In this document: piece by piece, positions 1 to 9,262 of the stretch
Layout of the letters: each line of letters starts with the position of its first letter
Position numbering within the stretch: position 1 is the stretch's first letter
Origin: a bacterium
GTDB lineage: Bacteria > Auribacterota > UBA3054
Direction of reading: 5' to 3'
NCBI GenBank assembly: GCA_017616555.1
Contig: JAFZXZ010000016.1
Location: 176,197-240,196 of the forward strand
DNA: 64,000 nt
Translations under genes and position numbers: made by a program
Notes under the pieces: generated by a model
Seen by the model: the letters and a program-made list of their open reading frames with translations, nothing else
Database searches by the model: none
Told to the model about the DNA's origin: nothing

Positions 1-658
1 CGGTCACGGAATAGTCTGCGAAAAAGACCGCGGAAACAGTCGTGGTCGTGGAGTGGTCCTTGCTTAAAGTTATGCTGCTAGGCGCAAAAAACGCCAATTT
101 TTTGCCAGGTTTCATGAAGGGGCAGGTGCCGCGCTTGTATTCGTCAAAATTCGTGACGCTGTCGGCGTCATAATCTTTCTTCTTCAAATTGAGCCCTATC
201 CAGGGGATGCCTAAAAGCTCGGCTTTCTTCTCCCACCATTCGCTCCAAGCTTCGAAGGAAGCCCGCATAAAAGGTGAAGTCGGGTCCGGATCCTCGCCGT
301 CGCAGAGCCCGTCGCCGTCCGTGTCCCAATAAAGAGGCGCCGTGTAATATCCCTTGACGCCCTTTTGCAGCCGGTAGCCCAAAACCTCCTCGCCGTCGCA
401 AAGTCCGTCGCCGTCGGAATCATAAACGTTCGGGTCGGTGCTGTAAGCGGTCAGCTCGTTTTCCGTCAGAAGGCCGTCGCCGTCGGGGTCGTCCGCGCTT
501 TTCGTTCCGGCGCGGCGGTCCCAAAGCGAAGATATGGCGTTTTTCCTGTCAGGTGTAAATTGCTGCGGCAATTTGCTCTCAGAATCATTGGCAAAAAGAA
601 GCTGCGGCGCCAGAAAAAACGCAAGCAAAGCAAATATGGTCAGGCTGGGTTTTAGCAT
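1..658 (-). CDS. Secreted protein with thrombospondin type 3 (calcium-binding) repeats, partial
   Basis: The reading frame stays open from an ATG at 658 to the window edge, giving 219 visible codons; the C-terminus lies outside. Residues 1-23 form a typical signal peptide ending LLFA. From about residue 57 there are Asp-rich repeats: DPDGDGLLTENE, then DSDGDGLCDGEE, then DTDGDGLCDGEDPDP, and a degenerate DYDADSVTNFDEY. These match thrombospondin type 3 repeats, which bind calcium and often act as stiff spacers in PVC and Bacteroidetes surface proteins. A weak GGA ribosome site lies just upstream. It is transcribed divergently from the TPR gene. The functional domain is probably in the missing C-terminal part, so no activity can be assigned. 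Confidence 0.8.
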   Translation of the reverse strand, partial: MLKPSLTIFALLAFFLAPQLLFANDSESKLPQQFTPDRKNAISSLWDRRAGTKSADDPDGDGLLTENELTAYSTDPNVYDSDGDGLCDGEEVLGYRLQKGVKGYYTAPLYWDTDGDGLCDGEDPDPTSPFMRASFEAWSEWWEKKAELLGIPWIGLNLKKKDYDADSVTNFDEYKRGTCPFMKPGKKLAFFAPSSITLSKDHSTTTTVSAVFFADYSVT

Positions 659-718
659 AAGGATCCGTTTTCAGTTTGTTCATCCAATTATACCGAAATT
701 TTATGATAGAATAATAAT

Positions 719-1891
719 ATGCGTATCTATAATTACAGTTTTCTCTTTGCGGCGGCGTTCATGTGTGCCAACTTGGCGCTGTCAGCTCCAAAAGACGCGC
801 TCGCCAAGAAGCATGTCTCTTTCGGCAACGCCGCCATCGAGGAAGCAGACTATCAAAGGGCTGTGGAACACTATGAGTCCGCTCTGAAAGAGGATCCCAA
901 TTCCAAGAGCGTCATGTATTCCTTAGGCGTCCTTTACATACAGACCGGCGACATCGATAAAGCCCAAGAACTTTTCATGAATTATCTTGAGAAGTATCCC
1001 ATGGATAAGGACGGACTTTTCGGCCTTTCCAACGCTTATATCATGAAGGGCGAATATGAAAAGGCCATCCGTCTGCTGAGCCAGGCCGCCGCCAGGGAAA
1101 AGGACAACGAAGCTCTGAGGCGCAACCTCGGGTATGCCCAGCTGCAGTCAGGCGACATTCCTGGGGCAAAGAAAACTTTGACGGAACTTGTGACAGATTG
1201 TCCCTCCAACGCCCTGAATCGTTTCGACCTGGCGCTGGCCCTTTCAGCTGGGAACGATAATGAAAACGCCGTTAAGCAGGCTAAGGCAGGACTGCTGCTT
1301 TACCCGGAAGCGGAAGGAAAGATCCTCTATTCCGATCTTCTCGATTCCATCGGCGGCTCCCTCCTTGGCGAAGCTATCGAGCTTTTCCGCAAGAACGAAA
1401 TGGACAAAGCCCTGGCGATCCTTGAGCCCTTGTGCGAACGGTTCCCAGACTACGCCAAAGCCCAGGCCTACCTCGGCCACGCCTCCAATCTGAAGCTTCC
1501 GCCGGACAGGAAGAAAGCGGAGAAAGCTTATAGGGCGGCGCTCACGGCTACGCGCTTCGTTCCCCTTTCCCGCCAGGATCTGGCCATCATCTACGACAAC
1601 CTCGGCTCCATCGTCCTGAGAAAAGGCGAACTTGAGGAAGCGGAAGGCTACTACAGGGTGGGCATCGCCCAGGAGAGCGAATACGCTCCCGTCTATTTCA
1701 ACTTCGGGCTTCTGAGAGCCAATAAGGAAGCCTTCACGGAAGCTTCCGTCGCCTTTATGGACGCCGTGAGAAGGGACAGATCGATGGCCGACTACATCGC
1801 CAATCATCCCAAGCTCGCGAAATTCCGCACAACTATGGATTACACCAACTTACTAGTTACGATAAAAAAGGAGTTCAATTCCAATGAGTAA
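719..1891 (+). CDS. Exported tetratricopeptide repeat (TPR) protein
   Basis: The 390-residue product starts with a signal peptide (about residues 1-22, ending LALSA). The rest is a helical TPR solenoid. Recognisable units include AIEEADYQRAVEHYESALKE, SLGVLYIQTGDIDKAQELF, LSNAYIMKGEYEKAIRLLSQ and, near the C-terminus, NLGSIVLRKGELEEAEGYY. TPR proteins are protein-binding scaffolds; the signal peptide places this one in the periplasm or on the outer surface. It opens a plus-strand run that continues without real gaps to 14284, and its stop codon overlaps the start of the next gene by 8 bases. No partner can be named from sequence alone. Confidence 0.85.
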   Translation: MRIYNYSFLFAAAFMCANLALSAPKDALAKKHVSFGNAAIEEADYQRAVEHYESALKEDPNSKSVMYSLGVLYIQTGDIDKAQELFMNYLEKYPMDKDGLFGLSNAYIMKGEYEKAIRLLSQAAAREKDNEALRRNLGYAQLQSGDIPGAKKTLTELVTDCPSNALNRFDLALALSAGNDNENAVKQAKAGLLLYPEAEGKILYSDLLDSIGGSLLGEAIELFRKNEMDKALAILEPLCERFPDYAKAQAYLGHASNLKLPPDRKKAEKAYRAALTATRFVPLSRQDLAIIYDNLGSIVLRKGELEEAEGYYRVGIAQESEYAPVYFNFGLLRANKEAFTEASVAFMDAVRRDRSMADYIANHPKLAKFRTTMDYTNLLVTIKKEFNSNE

Positions 1892-3290
1892 AGCGAAGAT
1901 CAAATTCGGGACCTCCGGCTGGAGGGCCATTTTAGCTGAAGATTTCACTTTTGAAAACGCCGCCAGAGTCGTTGACGCCATTATTCTCTACCTGCGTTCG
2001 ACCGGCAAATCCGAGCTTAGCGTAGTCGTTGGCAGCGACGCCCGTTTCTTAGGCAAAGAGTTCAGGGAACGCACCGCCAAACAGCTGGCCAAAGCAGGGA
2101 TCAACGTTTACTGCACGGAAAGGGACTGCCCCACTCCTGTTTTGTCTTTCTGCATCCGCAGCATGGGGCTTGACGGCGCCATCAACTACACCGCCAGCCA
2201 CAACCCCGCCGAGTACCAGGGATTGAAATTTTCCGTCGAGCACGGCGAAGGCGCCGGCACGGAAGTGACGAAGTTCATCGAGCAGCACATCGACCAGCCG
2301 GTTGCTCCCGCCGAATCTGAAGGCAAAATTATTATGCTCGACCCGAGGGAGCCTTATTTCGCCGAGCTGACGAAGCTCGTGGACCTGGAAGCCATAAAGA
2401 AAGCCAATCTGAAAGTCGCCTGCGACGTTCTCTACGGAACGGGCAGGGAATATCTCGACGAGATGCTGAAAAGAGCCGGAACGGAAGTGACGGCCTTGCA
2501 CAACTGGGTCAACCCCTCCTTCGGCGGCCGCCGTCCGGAACCGGCTGCGGAAAACATGCCCGAGCTGATCAAGATGGTCAAGGAAGGCCCCTACGCCCTG
2601 GGCCTGGGCACTGACGGCGACGCCGACCGCTTCGGCATCGTGGATTCCGACGGCACCTTCTACAACGCCAACCAGGTGCTGTGCCTCGTTTCCTGGCACT
2701 TGGCCAAGAACCGCGGCTTAAAAGGCGCCATCGTGAGAAGCGTCGCGACGACCGGCTATCTTGACCGTCTGGCGAAGTATCTCGACGCGGAACTTATCGA
2801 AGTTCCTGTCGGCTTCAAGTACATCGCGCCTTACGTACTGGAAGGCAAAGTCCTTTTAGGCGGCGAAGAGAGCGGCGGCCTGACCATAGGCGCGCATATT
2901 CCTGAAAAGGACGGCATTCTCGCCTGCCTGCTCATCACCGAACTCGTGGCCGTGACCGGAAAGACTCTGGGCCAGACGATGGAAGAGATCAAAGCCGCCA
3001 TCGGCTCCGTTTGGACCGGCCGCACCGACCTTTTCCTGACGCCGGAAAACAAAGCGAAGATATTGGAAGCTGTCTCCAAAGAGGAAGGCGAAACTTTCCT
3101 CGGCCGCAAGGTCGTTTCCCGCAACAAGCTTGACGGCTTCAAGTTCAATTTCGAAAACAACGAATGGGTCCTCGTGCGCCCCTCCGGCACCGAGCCCATA
3201 ATAAGGTGCTACGTGGAAGCCAACACGCCCGAGGACGGCACGGCTTTGACAGCCGAACTGAAAGCTTTCACAGACCGTTTCAATTCCTAA
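1884..3290 (+). CDS. Phosphoglucomutase/phosphomannomutase family protein
   Basis: This is an alpha-D-phosphohexomutase that interconverts hexose 6- and 1-phosphates to supply nucleotide sugars. All four family signatures are present in order. They are the phosphoserine loop TASHNP (Ser about 105), the metal loop DGDADRFG (about 244-251), the sugar-binding loop GGEESGG (about 326-332) and the phosphate-binding RPSGTEP near the C-terminus. The length of 468 residues is normal. Substrate specificity (glucose, mannose or glucosamine) cannot be decided from these motifs. The start ATG lies inside the end of the TPR gene, indicating translational coupling. Confidence 0.93.
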   Translation: MSKAKIKFGTSGWRAILAEDFTFENAARVVDAIILYLRSTGKSELSVVVGSDARFLGKEFRERTAKQLAKAGINVYCTERDCPTPVLSFCIRSMGLDGAINYTASHNPAEYQGLKFSVEHGEGAGTEVTKFIEQHIDQPVAPAESEGKIIMLDPREPYFAELTKLVDLEAIKKANLKVACDVLYGTGREYLDEMLKRAGTEVTALHNWVNPSFGGRRPEPAAENMPELIKMVKEGPYALGLGTDGDADRFGIVDSDGTFYNANQVLCLVSWHLAKNRGLKGAIVRSVATTGYLDRLAKYLDAELIEVPVGFKYIAPYVLEGKVLLGGEESGGLTIGAHIPEKDGILACLLITELVAVTGKTLGQTMEEIKAAIGSVWTGRTDLFLTPENKAKILEAVSKEEGETFLGRKVVSRNKLDGFKFNFENNEWVLVRPSGTEPIIRCYVEANTPEDGTALTAELKAFTDRFNS

Positions 3291-3294
3291 CTTG

Positions 3295-4410
3295 ATGCAG
3301 ACTCTCGCAGTCATAGGTTGCACCGGCAGCATCGGGAGATCAGCTCTCGATGTCGCCAGAAATCTAGGGGAGCGCTTCCGGGTGGAAGCGCTGGCCTGCG
3401 GCCACTTTTCGCCTTTGCTCTGCGAGGAGGTAAAGGAATTCGCGCCGCGAGTTGTCGCCGTAAACGATCTCGTTGGCGCTGAGGAATTGAAAAAAACCTT
3501 CCCTGATCTGGAAGTGAGAGCTGGCAGCGAAGGCGTCGCTTCTTTGGGGGACTGCGCCGACGTAATCATTTTGAGCGTGGTCGGGCTGGCCGGGCTTGAG
3601 GCTGCCTTGAAAGCAGTGAGAGCTGGCAAACGCCTCGCCATCGCGACCAAGGAGGTCCTTGTCTCGGGAGGAGAACTTGTTTTCAAGGAAGCAAAAAAGA
3701 CCGGAGCCGAGATCATTCCCGTGGACAGCGAGCACAGCGCCATTTTCCAGTGCCTCATGGGCAGCGGAAAAGAAAGCGTCGCGCGCCTTCTGATCACAGC
3801 TTCCGGCGGACCCTTCAGGGGAAAGGACAAAACTTTCTTAGAAAACGTAACGCCTCAAGAAGCGCTGGCGCACCCGGTCTGGAAAATGGGGCCGAAGATC
3901 TCCGTGGACTCCGCCACCATGATGAACAAAGGTTTGGAAGTGATCGAAGCTTCCAGGCTCTTCTCCGTCCCGGCGGACAGGATCGACGTCGTCATCCATC
4001 CGCAGTCCATAGTTCATTCCCTGGTGGAATTCTGCGACGGCGCGCAATTGGCCCAGCTTTCCGTCCCCGACATGCGCCTGGCCATCCAGTTCGCCCTGAC
4101 GTATCCCAAGAGGCTGCCCTCCCCTGTCGCCAAGCTTGATCTCAGCGAGATTGGGAAATTAGAGTTCGGCAAACCCGATCTGGAGAACTTCCCCTGCCTG
4201 GAACTCGCCTATGAAGCTCTTAAAAAAGGCGGGATATTTCCGGCCGTTCTGAACGGCGCGAACGAGACCGCCGTGGCGCGCTTCTTAAGAGGAGAGTGCG
4301 GCTTCATGGACATCCCGCGCTTCGTGGAAAAGAAACTTAGTAAAACTGAAAATATCGTTGATCCTGATCTAGAGGACATTTTAGAAGCCGACCGCTTCGG
4401 GAGAGAATAG
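3295..4410 (+). CDS. dxr: 1-deoxy-D-xylulose 5-phosphate reductoisomerase
   Basis: DXR (IspC) catalyses the NADPH-dependent second step of the MEP isoprenoid pathway, DXP to 2-C-methyl-D-erythritol 4-phosphate. Evidence is the N-terminal nucleotide-binding loop GCTGSIG and the metal and substrate segments PVDSEHSAIFQCL, ASGGPF and ISVDSATMMNKGLEVIEA. The length of about 372 residues is slightly shorter than E. coli DXR (398). An in-frame TTG one codon upstream (3292) is a possible alternative start; neither has a clear ribosome site. Only 4 bases separate it from the preceding gene. The first enzyme of the pathway, dxs, is three genes downstream in the same run. Confidence 0.95.
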   Translation: MQTLAVIGCTGSIGRSALDVARNLGERFRVEALACGHFSPLLCEEVKEFAPRVVAVNDLVGAEELKKTFPDLEVRAGSEGVASLGDCADVIILSVVGLAGLEAALKAVRAGKRLAIATKEVLVSGGELVFKEAKKTGAEIIPVDSEHSAIFQCLMGSGKESVARLLITASGGPFRGKDKTFLENVTPQEALAHPVWKMGPKISVDSATMMNKGLEVIEASRLFSVPADRIDVVIHPQSIVHSLVEFCDGAQLAQLSVPDMRLAIQFALTYPKRLPSPVAKLDLSEIGKLEFGKPDLENFPCLELAYEALKKGGIFPAVLNGANETAVARFLRGECGFMDIPRFVEKKLSKTENIVDPDLEDILEADRFGRE

Positions 4411-4417
4411 TTTAGAG

Positions 4418-6055
4418 ATGTTGACGCTTATATATTTTTGCATAGTTTTGGGACTTCTGGTCTGCGTTCATGAGTTCGGGCATTTCGCCGCGGCCAAGCT
4501 TTGCGGCGTATATGTCGAACGTTTCTCCATCGGCTTCGGCCCGACCATCCTGCAGTGGAAAGGCAAGGAGACGACGTACTGCATCTCCATAATTCCCCTG
4601 GGAGGCTACGTCCAGATGGCCGGGCAGAGCGACCTGCCGGACGAGGAGGAAAAGGAAGCCTTCAAGCACGTTCCCCAGAATCGTTTCTATAACGCAAAGA
4701 CGGTTTGGCAAAGGCTCTCCATAATTTTGGCCGGCCCTTTCATGAACCTGTTTTTCGCCATTCCCCTGGCCATAGCGCTTCTCTGCTACGGACAAAAGAC
4801 CGCACTCACCCCCAACGGCATAATCGTATCCCTGGTGATTCCCGGTTCGCCCGCGGAAGCCGCCGGAATACAGCCAGGCGACAAGATCCTTAAACTGAAC
4901 GGCGCGGAAGTAACGACCTGGAACGCTTTTGTGGACGAGATAAGGGCGAACCTTTACGAGCCCGTCAGCCTTGAAACGCAAAGGGAAAACGAAAACATCT
5001 CACTGACAGTGACGCCCGATCTCAACGAGGAAAAAGGCTACCTGGGGCTCGGCATCGCCATGTCTCCTCCCGCCCAGGTAGAGAAAGTCGTATGCTCCGA
5101 TTCTCCCCTCAAGGAAGGCGACGTCTTCCTGTCCATCAAGGGACTGTCTCCCGACAAATGCAGCTTTGAAACGCTTTCCCAGACGATCAGGACTATGCCG
5201 GACACCAACGTGACCGTAACGGTCGCCAATTATCCCGCTTCCCGTATGGCTAGCGAAGCGCCGCAGCCGGAGGAAAGGACCTTCGAACTTGCGATCGGCA
5301 AAAAGAAAAAATGCCAGCTCTTCGACATCGTGAACGTGGACGGCAGGGCCCGACTCAGCCTGCGCCCCGACGCTCCGGAAGAGCTCTGGACGCTGGAAGG
5401 CGCGAAGATCCTCGCCTTGAACGACCGCCCGTTGCAGCTTTCCGAGGAGGATTATTTCGAGGCCATCAGCGTCGGCAGCGTGACGGCTTGCGTCGCCATA
5501 GCGCAGCAGAGCGGCAAGTACAAAAGGGAAACGTTAGTAACGTCTCTGGTCTCCCGCGTGGAGTACATGGGGCACGCCGGCGTTATGCTTAGGCCGGCTT
5601 CCGAAATGGTAAGGGAGCCAATCCTTTCCGCCGTGAAGAAGTCCCCCACCAAGGCCTGGACAAAAGTTACGGAGACTTTGAAGACTTTGAAACTGCTCTT
5701 CGTGGGCTCCCTCAAAGTCAACAATCTCTCCGGTCCGGTTGGCATCGCGAGGATGACCGGCGCCGCGGCGCAGAGGGGTTTCGACGTGCTTTTGAATTTC
5801 GTTTTGCTCATCACCGTGAACCTTGGCGTGCTTAATCTTTTGCCGCTGCCTGTTCTGGACGGCGGCCACGTCGTGCTTCTCATTGCGGAAGGCATAAGGA
5901 GAAAGCCCTTGCCTGAGAAATTCCTGCTCTGGTACCAGCGCATCGGCCTTATCTTCCTTCTGGCGCTCTTCGCCTTCGTGATGCTGAACGACGTTGGGCG
6001 TTGGGTCAAAGACAGCGAATTCCTGGGCACTCTGCTCGGCAAATTTTTCCATTAA
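4418..6055 (+). CDS. rseP: RIP-type zinc metalloprotease, site-2 protease family
   Basis: This is a membrane-embedded protease of the RseP/S2P family, which cuts transmembrane segments of anti-sigma factors or leftover signal peptides. The zinc motif HEFGH is at residues 18-22 in the first membrane helix, and the C-terminal LDGGHV with the preceding NLLPLP loop supplies the third ligand. PDZ-like sequence follows the first helices (GSPAEAAGIQPGDKIL, about 146-161), and a second degenerate PDZ region lies at about 200-330. At 545 residues it is about 100 longer than E. coli RseP; the extra length is between the PDZ region and the last helices. The dxr-rseP order is common in bacteria. Confidence 0.93.
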   Translation: MLTLIYFCIVLGLLVCVHEFGHFAAAKLCGVYVERFSIGFGPTILQWKGKETTYCISIIPLGGYVQMAGQSDLPDEEEKEAFKHVPQNRFYNAKTVWQRLSIILAGPFMNLFFAIPLAIALLCYGQKTALTPNGIIVSLVIPGSPAEAAGIQPGDKILKLNGAEVTTWNAFVDEIRANLYEPVSLETQRENENISLTVTPDLNEEKGYLGLGIAMSPPAQVEKVVCSDSPLKEGDVFLSIKGLSPDKCSFETLSQTIRTMPDTNVTVTVANYPASRMASEAPQPEERTFELAIGKKKKCQLFDIVNVDGRARLSLRPDAPEELWTLEGAKILALNDRPLQLSEEDYFEAISVGSVTACVAIAQQSGKYKRETLVTSLVSRVEYMGHAGVMLRPASEMVREPILSAVKKSPTKAWTKVTETLKTLKLLFVGSLKVNNLSGPVGIARMTGAAAQRGFDVLLNFVLLITVNLGVLNLLPLPVLDGGHVVLLIAEGIRRKPLPEKFLLWYQRIGLIFLLALFAFVMLNDVGRWVKDSEFLGTLLGKFFH

Positions 6056-6072
6056 AACCGTTAAATATCATT

Positions 6073-6327
6073 ATGTCCGAAACCGAGAAAAAACTTTCCT
6101 TTGAAAAAGCTCTGGAGGAACTGGAATCTGTCGTCGCCAAGATCGAGGACGGCTCGCTCTCCCTTAACGACTGCCTGAAAGAGTACGAGAAGGGCATCAA
6201 GCTCGCGACCTTCTGCGCCGCGGAATTGAAGAACGCCCGCGAAAAGATCGAAAAGCTCCAAGCTAAGAACGACGGAACCATAGAAGCCTTGGAAACTGAG
6301 ATCTCTCAGGGAAGAGGCGAGGAATAG
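6073..6327 (+). CDS. xseB: Exodeoxyribonuclease VII small subunit
   Basis: This is an 84-residue helical protein with the XseB pattern: SFEKALEELESVVAKIEDGS, then LNDCLKEYEKGIKL, then a C-terminal helix. XseB binds several-fold to XseA to form the single-strand exonuclease VII used in DNA repair. No xseA is visible in the window. The ATG at 6073 is chosen because the family begins here; an in-frame extension upstream would run into rseP and lacks family sequence. It sits 17 bases after rseP and 2 bases before dxs. The xseB-dxs pairing is a common arrangement. Confidence 0.92.
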   Translation: MSETEKKLSFEKALEELESVVAKIEDGSLSLNDCLKEYEKGIKLATFCAAELKNAREKIEKLQAKNDGTIEALETEISQGRGEE

Positions 6328-6329
6328 AA

Positions 6330-8189
6330 ATGTCCCTTTTGGATAAAGTGCAAACGCCTTCCGACATCAGGAAACTTAGGGTCGAGGAACTCCCCGAACT
6401 CTGCTCTGAAATAAGAGCGGAGATCGTGAATACCGTCTCCAAAACGGGCGGACACCTTGCTTCGAGCCTGGGCGCCGTAGAACTGGCGGTCGCTTTGCAC
6501 TACGTTTACGACACGCCGAAAGACAAGCTCGTCTGGGACACGGGGCACCAGGCCTACGCCCACAAATTGTTGACGGGCCGCCGCGAAAAGTTCCATACTC
6601 TCAGGCAAAAGGACGGCCTCAGCGGATACCCGACGCCTGAGGAAAGCCCCTACGACTGCTACCCGGTCGGACACGCCGGCACTTCCATTTCGGTAGCCTT
6701 GGGCCTGGCCGCCGCCAGGGACGCCAAAGGCGAAGACTATCAGGTCGTCGCCGTGATAGGCGACGGCGCCATGACGAGCGGTCTGGCGCTGGAAGCCTTG
6801 AACAACAACGCCGCCAGGGGAAGATTCACGGTCGTCCTGAACGACAACGCCATGTCCATCTCGCCCACCAAGGGCGCCATCGCCAAACATTTCGCCAGAT
6901 TAGTCTCGAACGTCCATTACCGCCAGTTCAAGAGGAATTGCAAAAATATCTTGAGCAGCATTCCCGTGATAGGCGTCCATCTGACGAATTTCAGCATGCG
7001 CCTCTTGGGCGCTTTCAAGCTGCTTTTCATCGTTGACAATATCTTCGAGAAGATGGGCTTCCACTACATCGGTCCGGTGGACGGCAACGACGTGAAAGAA
7101 CTGGTGCGCATCCTGAAAGCCCGCTCCACTGAGCAGGTCATGCCGGTGGTGTTGCACTGCCGCACCAAGAAAGGCAAAGGCTACGCTCCTGCGGAAAAGA
7201 ATCCTGAACGCTACCACGGCGTCGGCAAATTCGACCCCGCGACCGGCGAACTCGTAAAGACTGAGAAAAAATATCTGACATACACCGACGCCGTCTCCAA
7301 GACCGTCCTGGATCTGGCGGAAAAAGACGAGCGCGTCGTGGTGGTCTCGGCCGCCATGTGCGGCGGCACGGGCATGACGAATTTCGCCAATCACTTCCCC
7401 GACCGTTTCTTCGACGTCGGCATAGCGGAACAGCACGCCGTCACCTTCGCGGGAGGCTTGGCCAGCAGCGGCCTCCGTCCCATCGTCGGCATCTATTCGA
7501 CTTTCATGCAGAGGGCTTACGACGAGATCGCCCACGACGTCTGTCTGCCCAACGCCAACGTTATTTTGGCGCTCGACCGCGCCGGCCTAGTCGGAAGCGA
7601 CGGCAAGACTCACCACGGCGCTTTCGATCTTTCTTACCTCAGGCACCTTCCGAATCTCATGATCTTCTCGCCCAGGGACGAGGAGGCCGTGAGATCCGTT
7701 TTCGAGTACGCCCTGCTGCACGACGGGCCCGTGGCCATCCGCTATCCCAGGAGGACCATCCCCTACGATCTGCCCAAAGAAAATGCTCCCGCTTTCACAG
7801 GCGACGTCACAAAGTGGCAGACTTTAAAGGAGGGCGATCTCTGCGCGATCGTCGCGACCGGGCATATGGTCTTCCACGCCCTGAGAGCCGCCGAGATCGT
7901 AAAGGAGAAATTCGCCAAAGAGGTGCGCGTCATCGACGCCTGCGCCATCAAGCCTCTGGATATGGAAACGCTTGCCAGTCTGGCTGGCATTCCTATCGTG
8001 ACGATGGAAGACAACGCCCTGATAGGCGGCCTTGGCGAAACTATCGCCTTCCAGCTCAAGAAGCCTGTTCTCTCCTTCGGCATTCCCGATGATTTCATCG
8101 CCCACGGCACGCTTGACGAACTTTATTCCGAACTCGGCTGGCAGCCCGAGCAGGTAGCAATTAAAATCGCGGAGGCCTTTAAACTATGA
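6330..8189 (+). CDS. dxs: 1-deoxy-D-xylulose-5-phosphate synthase
   Basis: DXS is the thiamine-diphosphate enzyme that condenses pyruvate and glyceraldehyde 3-phosphate in the first step of the MEP pathway; DXP also feeds thiamine and pyridoxal synthesis. Family signatures are DTGHQAYAHKLLTGR near residue 70, VGHAGTSISVALGLA, the ThDP/Mg motif GDGAMTSGLALEALNN, and IAEQHAVTFAGGLA in the pyrimidine-binding domain. The C-terminal transketolase domain is complete. The length of 619 residues is typical. A GAGGAAT ribosome site precedes the ATG. The stop overlaps the start of the histidine kinase gene (ATGA). Confidence 0.96.
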   Translation: MSLLDKVQTPSDIRKLRVEELPELCSEIRAEIVNTVSKTGGHLASSLGAVELAVALHYVYDTPKDKLVWDTGHQAYAHKLLTGRREKFHTLRQKDGLSGYPTPEESPYDCYPVGHAGTSISVALGLAAARDAKGEDYQVVAVIGDGAMTSGLALEALNNNAARGRFTVVLNDNAMSISPTKGAIAKHFARLVSNVHYRQFKRNCKNILSSIPVIGVHLTNFSMRLLGAFKLLFIVDNIFEKMGFHYIGPVDGNDVKELVRILKARSTEQVMPVVLHCRTKKGKGYAPAEKNPERYHGVGKFDPATGELVKTEKKYLTYTDAVSKTVLDLAEKDERVVVVSAAMCGGTGMTNFANHFPDRFFDVGIAEQHAVTFAGGLASSGLRPIVGIYSTFMQRAYDEIAHDVCLPNANVILALDRAGLVGSDGKTHHGAFDLSYLRHLPNLMIFSPRDEEAVRSVFEYALLHDGPVAIRYPRRTIPYDLPKENAPAFTGDVTKWQTLKEGDLCAIVATGHMVFHALRAAEIVKEKFAKEVRVIDACAIKPLDMETLASLAGIPIVTMEDNALIGGLGETIAFQLKKPVLSFGIPDDFIAHGTLDELYSELGWQPEQVAIKIAEAFKL

Positions 8190-9262
8190 ACGACCTCGCC
8201 GTTTTCCTGAACGCCCTGCCGGACGGTATCGTTGCTGTCAGCGAACAAAACGTTGTGCTTTTCGCCAACGCCGCGGTCTATGACACCTTAGGCGTCCTTC
8301 CCCAGAGCATCACAGGGCTTCCTTTGAGCGACTGCCTGAAAGATCAGAACCTTATGATGCAACTCGACAAGACCGGGCACGAATCTTTCCTGACCTTGGA
8401 GACGGACGTCAATTATCCCAGGAAACTGAGGCTTAGGATAAAGATCGTCCCGCTCCAGGAAAAGAACTGCGAAATTGATTCCCCTGTCGCGCTCATCATC
8501 TTCACCGACGTTTCCAGGGAGATGAGCACGGCGGAGGACAGGGAACGGAATTCCAAGCTTGAGACCATGCGGCTCTTGACTGCCGGCGTGGCCCACGAAC
8601 TGGGCAATCCCCTAAATTCCATCATCATGAAGGCCGACCTTACGGAACGGCTGGTCATGAAGCTGCCTGACTCTGAGACCAAAGAAAAGATCGCGAGAGA
8701 CCTTGACGTCATCATAAGCGAGAGCGAACGCTTGAAGAGGATCGTGGAGGACTTCCTGAAGGCCGCCAGGCCGCTTTCCTTCCGGCCCAGCGAGGCCGAC
8801 CTCAAAAAACTCTGCGAAGGCTGCCTTGCCGTCATGGAGCCGGAACTGCACTCCAGGGACATCGTCATCCAGAAATACCTTTCCCCTGTTCCCCCCGCCC
8901 TGCTCGACGAGGATCTCTTGCGCGGCGCCATCATAAACGTCATCAGGAACGCCGTGGAGGCCATGCCGGAAGGCGGACTCCTCATCGTGCGGCTGGAAAC
9001 GGAGGGCGACTTCTTCAAGCTCTCCATAAGAGACAACGGAACAGGCATGACGGAAGAGACCGCCGAAAAAATGTTCGATCCCTTCTACACCACCAAGCAG
9101 ACCGGAACGGGCCTGGGCATGCTGCAAATAAAGCGCGCCATGGAAGCCCACTCCGGCACGATAGAAATTAAGAGCCGCGTCGGCAAAGGCACGACCGTCA
9201 CCTTAAAGGCGCCCCTGCGCCAGAGCGAAACTCACGTTCTCGATTCCCCGGAGGTAAAATGA
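8186..9262 (+). CDS. Soluble PAS histidine kinase, NtrB-like
   Basis: The order is an N-terminal PAS-like sensor (about 1-110), a HisKA dimerisation domain with the phospho-accepting His at about 137 in AGVAHELGNPLNSI, then a HATPase domain. The HATPase has an N box (INVIRNAVEAMP), G1 (RDNGTGM), an F box (MFDPFYTTKQTGTGLGM) and G2. There is no signal peptide or membrane helix, so it should sense a cytoplasmic cue, as NtrB does. It overlaps the downstream sigma-54 activator gene by four bases and is almost certainly its cognate kinase. The signal is unknown; nitrogen control is not implied by the neighbours. Confidence 0.9.
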   Translation: MNDLAVFLNALPDGIVAVSEQNVVLFANAAVYDTLGVLPQSITGLPLSDCLKDQNLMMQLDKTGHESFLTLETDVNYPRKLRLRIKIVPLQEKNCEIDSPVALIIFTDVSREMSTAEDRERNSKLETMRLLTAGVAHELGNPLNSIIMKADLTERLVMKLPDSETKEKIARDLDVIISESERLKRIVEDFLKAARPLSFRPSEADLKKLCEGCLAVMEPELHSRDIVIQKYLSPVPPALLDEDLLRGAIINVIRNAVEAMPEGGLLIVRLETEGDFFKLSIRDNGTGMTEETAEKMFDPFYTTKQTGTGLGMLQIKRAMEAHSGTIEIKSRVGKGTTVTLKAPLRQSETHVLDSPEVK